This document shows positions 59,632 through 64,000 of a stretch of DNA of 64,000 bases, piece after piece. The notes beneath the pieces are model-generated. The model did no database searches, was not told where the DNA came from, and saw nothing but the letters and a program-made list of their open reading frames with translations. The position numbers and the translations under genes are program-made. This DNA is from Anthostomella pinea (Eukaryota; Ascomycota; Sordariomycetes; Xylariales; Xylariaceae). Within the stretch, counting starts at the first letter, position 1. Every line of letters begins with the position of its first letter. The DNA is taken from contig CAUWAG010000008.1 of the NCBI GenBank assembly GCA_963556695.1, forward strand, positions 1,364,001 through 1,428,000, in the 5' to 3' direction.

Positions 59632-61256
59632 ACATAGCTGACAAGCGAGTTGATATTACAAGCGAGTTGGCACTCGTCATGAACTCTCCAACTGCCATGT
59701 CAAATAACTTCACCACAACGCATTCAGTTCAATTCAATCAATCGGATTCCTCTTCCTCAGAGGTTTCTATCTCTATTGTACAAGTTCGCGCATTATGGCC
59801 AGTATTGCCGCAAACACCACACCGTCGCCCACGCGCTGCCGCCCGCCTCGGACGACGACTATCTTCACCCATTTCCTGTTTTGCCAGCTCAGCACCATCC
59901 TTTGCAGCCTGAAGATCTACTACATCTTCAACGGAAAGTACTCCTCCTTTTACTAGACGTTTGTTTTTTGTTCTCTGGCGTTTACTTAGTAGGTAATTGG
60001 CCTCTTCTAGTTCGCGGACCCGGGAATCAACCAAAGCGACCTTATGCATAAGACCGTATGTAGCCTTCGAAAACGAGCTCAACGCATCAACTATTGATGT
60101 AGGTGAGCTTCCCTGGTGGTTTCTGACTCGGTTTCGGATATAAACTGATTGGTTTACCGCTTCATTAATGGTGGTAGGCGTCTTCGAAGTCCAAGTAGTG
60201 GGTGGCAGATTGGGGTCTGGCGACGGTGTTCGTATGACAGCGACAGCATCCAGCTTTAAAATGACACTTTCTGGGTCGAAAAGAACAAGCCCAGTAGCAC
60301 TGAAACCTGTTCGAATATTTTTTTGCGTCATAACAGCGTTGTGTGCTTCACAAAATGCTGCAAGAAAGTCCTCTTTTGAAACGTGGGTTATATGACGCCG
60401 GATGAGATCCTTAATCATGCGACCGTAAGCTCGTTTGAGCGGGCTAAAACAGCCGACATCTAGAGGCTGGAGCCTGTGTGACGAGTGGGCAGGCATACAA
60501 AGGGTGATAATGCCATTATTCTGACAATAATCCTCAAAGACCTGGGAATGGTGGCTTTCGTGACCATCTAGGATGAGGAGGCGTTTACTGGCAGTTATAC
60601 GCGGTCTGGTATACTTGTCGAAATGCTGAATCCATTCCAAACCAATCTCATTCGTGGTCCACCTGTTGTCGGACACGGCCACTTTCTAATTGCGTGGTAA
60701 TATCGTGTCGCAATACCATGACGCGAGGTGGGTTTTGCCCTGTAGAATGATGAATGACGGGACCACCCAACCATCAGTATTGACTGCAGAAATTACTGTA
60801 GACCATTCTCTGTTGCCTTGCTGAGCTTGTCTAGGCCTACCACGTCTTTTGGCGCTTGTGATGACTATGCCAGACCCAATAATGCCCATCATAAACCCAG
60901 TCTCGTCGAAGTTGTAAATATCCGCGTCTTGGATACCATGTTTTGCGATTACCGCTGCAACTTGGCAAAACCACGCGCAATATGCGTCTGGATCTTTGTT
61001 TAAGACCCTCTGGTAGTCCATCCTCTGATGAAAATGCGTCCGGAGGCCTGGTATGCGTTTAATAAAGTTTCGCGTCCAGTTCTTTCCAACGCGTCCATCC
61101 CCACGTGCTGCCAACAATTGATTCGTCATATCTTCAACATAACTGTGCCGTGGTGGAAATGCTCGCGCATCCAGGTCAAGAATGAAGGAAAGAATGGCAT
61201 TCTCTTTGGAAACTGTAAGTTTCAAAGTATTGGGTATGCTATCGCGTTGTGATGGT
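59632..61256 (-). mobile_element. pogo/Fot1-type transposon copy A, 5'-truncated
   Basis: Minus-strand element. Its 3' terminal repeat is at 59632-59685 (begins ACATAGCTGACAAGCG, with an internal second ACAAGCGAGTTGG unit) and is preceded by TA. Similarity to copy B stops at about 61256, so the 5' terminal repeat and the N-terminal DNA-binding part are missing. It faces copy B head to head across about 275 bp of AT-rich DNA. Confidence 0.85.
59738..61225 (-). pseudogene. pogo/Fot1-type DDE transposase, copy A, internal stop
   Basis: Frame from 61225 with a TAG at 60686-60688, then in-frame continuation to 59738. It contains the CENP-B/Tc5-type helix-turn-helix (YVEDMTNQLLAARG, WTRNFIKRIPGLRTHFHQRM) and the DDE catalytic core: IYNFDETGFMMG, LLILDGHESHHSQ and QPLDVGCFSPLKRAYGR, with all three Asp present. 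Near the C-terminus is a CCHC zinc knuckle (CGVCGNTGHNARTC) after a basic region. The N-terminal HTH_psq part seen in copy B is lost. The stop replaces a codon before KVAVSDNRWTTNEIG, probably Trp by G-to-A change. Confidence 0.85.
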
Positions 61257-61530
61257 GGGCCGGCAATTCTAGCTTGTTATTGAAATTAAATTTTTTATCG
61301 CCTCGAAAACCGAGTAAAAACCCGTTTTTTGATTCTTAAGTTTGGTTTATTTAAATATCTAATTATTAACTATTAAAAAAATCAATCTATATATAGCAGC
61401 GTACAGCGTATAAAGCTAAAAGGCTCGTATACAATCACGTAAGTAAATCAATAAATCAGGGATTTTATCCCTTCTCGTTCGTACGAAATTTCTTAACTTA
61501 AACCTAGATCAGATAATAATAAATCACTTA

Positions 61531-63390
61531 ACGTAGCTGACAAGCGAGTTGACATTACAAGCGAGTTGGCACTCGTCATGAACTTTCCAACCAATACAAT
61601 TCAAACCATCATATCTCCACCAACAACAATGGCACCGCGTTATAACGAATCAGACTTGCAGCTAGCTGTTCAAGCTAAACGACGTGACCCTCATATTCCT
61701 ATATTTCAGCTTGCGAAACTCTTCAACGTCCCTCGTTCCACTTTGAGCAATAGAGTCAAAGGAATGCCATCACGACGCGACAGCATGCCCAATACTTTGA
61801 AACTTATGGTTTCCAAAGAGAATGCCATTTGTTCCTTCATTCTCAACCTGGATGCGCGAGCATTTCTGCCCCGGTACAGTTATGTTGAAGATATAACGAA
61901 TCAATTGTTGGCGGCGCGTGGGGCTAGACGCGTTGGAAAGAACTGGACGCGGAACTTCATCAAACGTACACCAGGCCTCCGGACGCGTTTTCATCGGAAG
62001 ATAGACTACCAGAGGGTCTTGAACGAGGATCCAGACGCGTATCGCGCGTGGTTTTGCCAAATTGCAGCGGCAGTGGCGAAATATAGTATCCAAGACGCGG
62101 ATATTTACAACTTCGACGAGACTGGGTTTATGATGGGCATTATTGGGTCTGGCATAGTCATCACAAGCGCCAAAAGACGTGGTAGGCCTAGACAAGCTCA
62201 GCAAGGCAACAGAGAATGGTCTACAGTAATTTCTGCAGTCAATACTGATGGTTGGGTGGTCCCGTCATTCATCATTCTACAGGGCAAAACCCACCTCGCG
62301 TCATGGTATTGCGACACGATATTACCACGCAATTAGAAAGTGGCCGTGTCCGACAACAGGTGGACCACGAATGAGATTGGTTTGGAATGGATTCAGCATT
62401 TCGACAAGTATACCAGACCGCGTATAACTGCCAGTAAACGCCTCCTCATCCTAGATGGTCACGAAAGCCACCATTCCCAGGTCTTTGAGGATTATTGTCA
62501 GAATAATGGCATTATCACCCTTTGTATGCCTGCCCACTCGTCACACAGGCTCCAGCCTCTAGATGTCGGCTGTTTTAGCCCGCTCAAACGAGCTTACGGT
62601 CGCATGATTAAGGATCTCATCCGGCGTCATATAACCCACGTTTCAAAAGAGGACTTTCTTGCAGCATTTTGTGAAGCACACAACGCTGTTATGACGCAAA
62701 AAAATATTCGAACAGGTTTCAGTGCTACTGGGCTTGTTCTTTTCGACCCAGAAAGTGTCATTTTAAAGCTGGATGCTGTCGCTGTCATACGAACACCGTC
62801 GCCAGACCCCAATCTGCCACCCACTACTTGGACTTCGAAGACGCCTACCACCATTAATGAAGCGGTAAACCAATCAGTTTATATCCGAAACCGAGTCAGA
62901 AACCACCAGGGAAGCTCACCTACATCAATAGTTGATGCGTTGAGCTCGTTTTCGAAGGCTACATACGGTCTTATGCATAAGGTCGCTTTGGTTGATTCCC
63001 GGGTCCGCGAACTAGAAGAGGCCAATTACCTACTAAGTAAACGCCAGAGAACAAAAAACAAACGTCTAGTAAAAGGAGGAGTACTTTCCGTTGAAGATGT
63101 AGTAGATCTTCAGGCTGCAAAGGATAGTGCTGAGCTGGCAAAACAGGAAATGGGTGAAGATAGTCGTCGTCCGAGGCGGGCGGCAGCGCGTGGGCGACGG
63201 TGTGGTGTTTGCGGCAATACTGGCTATAATGCGCGAACTTGTACAATAGAGATAAAAATGTCTGAAGAAAAAGAATCCGATTGATAAGATTGAATTAAAT
63301 GTGTTATGGTCGAGTTATTTGACATGTTGGTTGGAAGGTTAGTAAAAAGTTGCCATTCGCTTGTAATTGCCGATCGCTTGTTATCCACGT
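61531..63390 (+). mobile_element. pogo/Fot1-type transposon copy B, full length
   Basis: 1,860 bp. Left end is ACGTAGCTGACAAGCGAG at 61531, preceded by TA. Right end is CGCTTGTTATCCACGT at 63390, followed by TG (a decayed TA). Terminal inverted repeats of about 45 bp each contain two ACAAGCGA sub-repeats, a layout expected for transposase binding. The element encodes a near-complete transposase with one internal stop. Confidence 0.85.
61578..63284 (+). pseudogene. pogo/Fot1-type DDE transposase, copy B, internal stop
   Basis: From the Met at 61578 (or the more typical MAPRYNESDLQLA at 61629) to 63284, interrupted by TAG at 62334-62336. Domains in order: HTH_psq-type (FQLAKLFNVPRSTLSNRVKG), CENP-B/Tc5 helix-turn-helix (YVEDITNQLLAARG), DDE core (NFDETGFMMG, LLILDGHESHH, QPLDVGCFSP) and a basic C-terminus. 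The CCHC knuckle is damaged: the His is Tyr (CGVCGNTGYNARTC), a C-to-T change. Such transposases cut at TA sites and paste the element. As it stands this copy would need stop read-through, so it is probably inactive. Confidence 0.88.
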
Positions 63391-64000
63391 TGACGTAAGC
63401 TAAGAATTAATTTATAGTAAAAAAGTACCGTTTTAACTTTAAAAAATAGGCTTAAAGTAAATTAGTTTATTTAAGCTTTAAAAAAGTAGTTTAAAAAGAT
63501 TCTCGTAAATTTTAAAGTTTAAAAGGTTAAAAATTAAACTAAGTTAATATATAGCTAACTCGTTATTATCAAGGCCCGTTTTTAGTTGTAAAAAGTCAAC
63601 TTATACAATATATCTTTTAATAATAGTAAGAATTTAATAATTATAGAAAAAAGGGCGGGGGTAAGAAAACTTCGAATTAAAATTGATTATATTAAAAAGT
63701 AAAATAATACATTAAATTATCAGAGTTTATTTATTAAAAGAGTTTAAAATTAACTTTCTTAATATACGTATAGAAAAACTATAAATCTAGCTAAGAAATA
63801 AGAATAAGTATATATAAAGGTTAACTTATAAGGTTATAAGGTTAATATCTAGTGTTATAATATTTTAAATGTCGAGGTAGTCTCGATTTAAGTAGTATTT
63901 ATTAAGGCCTCTTTTCTTTTTTTTTCTTTTTTTTCTTTTTAAATCGTACATAGGGCCGTTATGCTTAAAGACTAGAAACAAAATACTTATAATCAGCTAG
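63391..64000. other. AT-rich RIP-like sequence to the window edge
   Basis: Same composition as the isochore left of the transposon pair. No open frame or structure apart from the repeat listed next. Confidence 0.7.
63756..63837. repeat. Dispersed AT-rich repeat, copy 2
   Basis: Second copy, in the same orientation, of the repeat at 56459-56543, sharing both end blocks and nearly the same spacing. Confidence 0.65.

Noticed and set aside
56835..63837. One giant LTR element bounded by the AT-rich direct repeats
   Set aside because: No gag-pol remains are readable between them and boundaries lack TG...CA ends; kept only as a dispersed repeat.

Overview
The window is nuclear DNA of a filamentous ascomycete (Pezizomycotina). 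Supporting signs are short GT-AG introns of about 50-165 bp with CTGAC/CTGAT-type branch sites, fungal gene families (GH55 exo-beta-1,3-glucanase, Scs3/FIT, Apa2, NEP1-like protein, small cysteine-rich secreted proteins), a Tad-type LINE, Fot1/pogo-type transposons, and AT-rich tracts and stop-ridden repeats that look like repeat-induced point mutation (RIP). The NEP1-like gene and the secreted proteins suggest a plant-associated fungus; the species cannot be named from this sequence.

Layout. 0-8 kb: a truncated 3' gene end, a serine-rich repeat protein with a C-terminal membrane anchor, two unassigned conserved fungal proteins and a NEP1-like protein whose N-terminal frame is broken. 9.5-24.5 kb: an accessory block with a 2EXR/F-box-like gene and four related F-box-like genes. 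Of these four, one is intact (21608-23014), one carries a single frame break (11062-12017), one is split in three by two LINE insertions (13090-20759) and one is a 5'-truncated relic (23564-24417). 25-27 kb: a secreted or anchored protein and a class I glutamine amidotransferase. 27-31 kb: almost no credible genes.

31-47 kb is the conserved part: a Myb/SANT-like DNA-binding protein, Apa2-type ATP adenylyltransferase, an intronless GC-rich gene closely resembling bacterial RutA pyrimidine monooxygenase, a 260-bp TA-flanked MITE, a GH55 glucanase with a Ser-Gly tail of about 300 residues, and a FIT/Scs3 protein. 48-53 kb: two related small secreted proteins (the second frameshifted), a degenerate coding stretch and another cysteine-rich secreted protein. 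53.5-55.4 kb: a large F-box-like gene with two frame breaks that cancel out.

55.9-64 kb is an AT-rich, RIP-like isochore. It holds a clean solo LTR (58279-58480, AAAAC duplication) and two pogo-type transposase copies in inverted orientation whose similarity is mosaic and which share the same premature stop.

The genes do not form one pathway or biosynthetic cluster. The main themes are conserved single genes set among accessory genes that are decaying through LINE insertion, frame breaks and RIP-like mutation. The most informative objects are the twice-interrupted F-box-like locus with its target-site duplication, the mosaic inverted pogo pair, the RutA-like gene and the solo LTR. No new multi-gene system is convincingly present.
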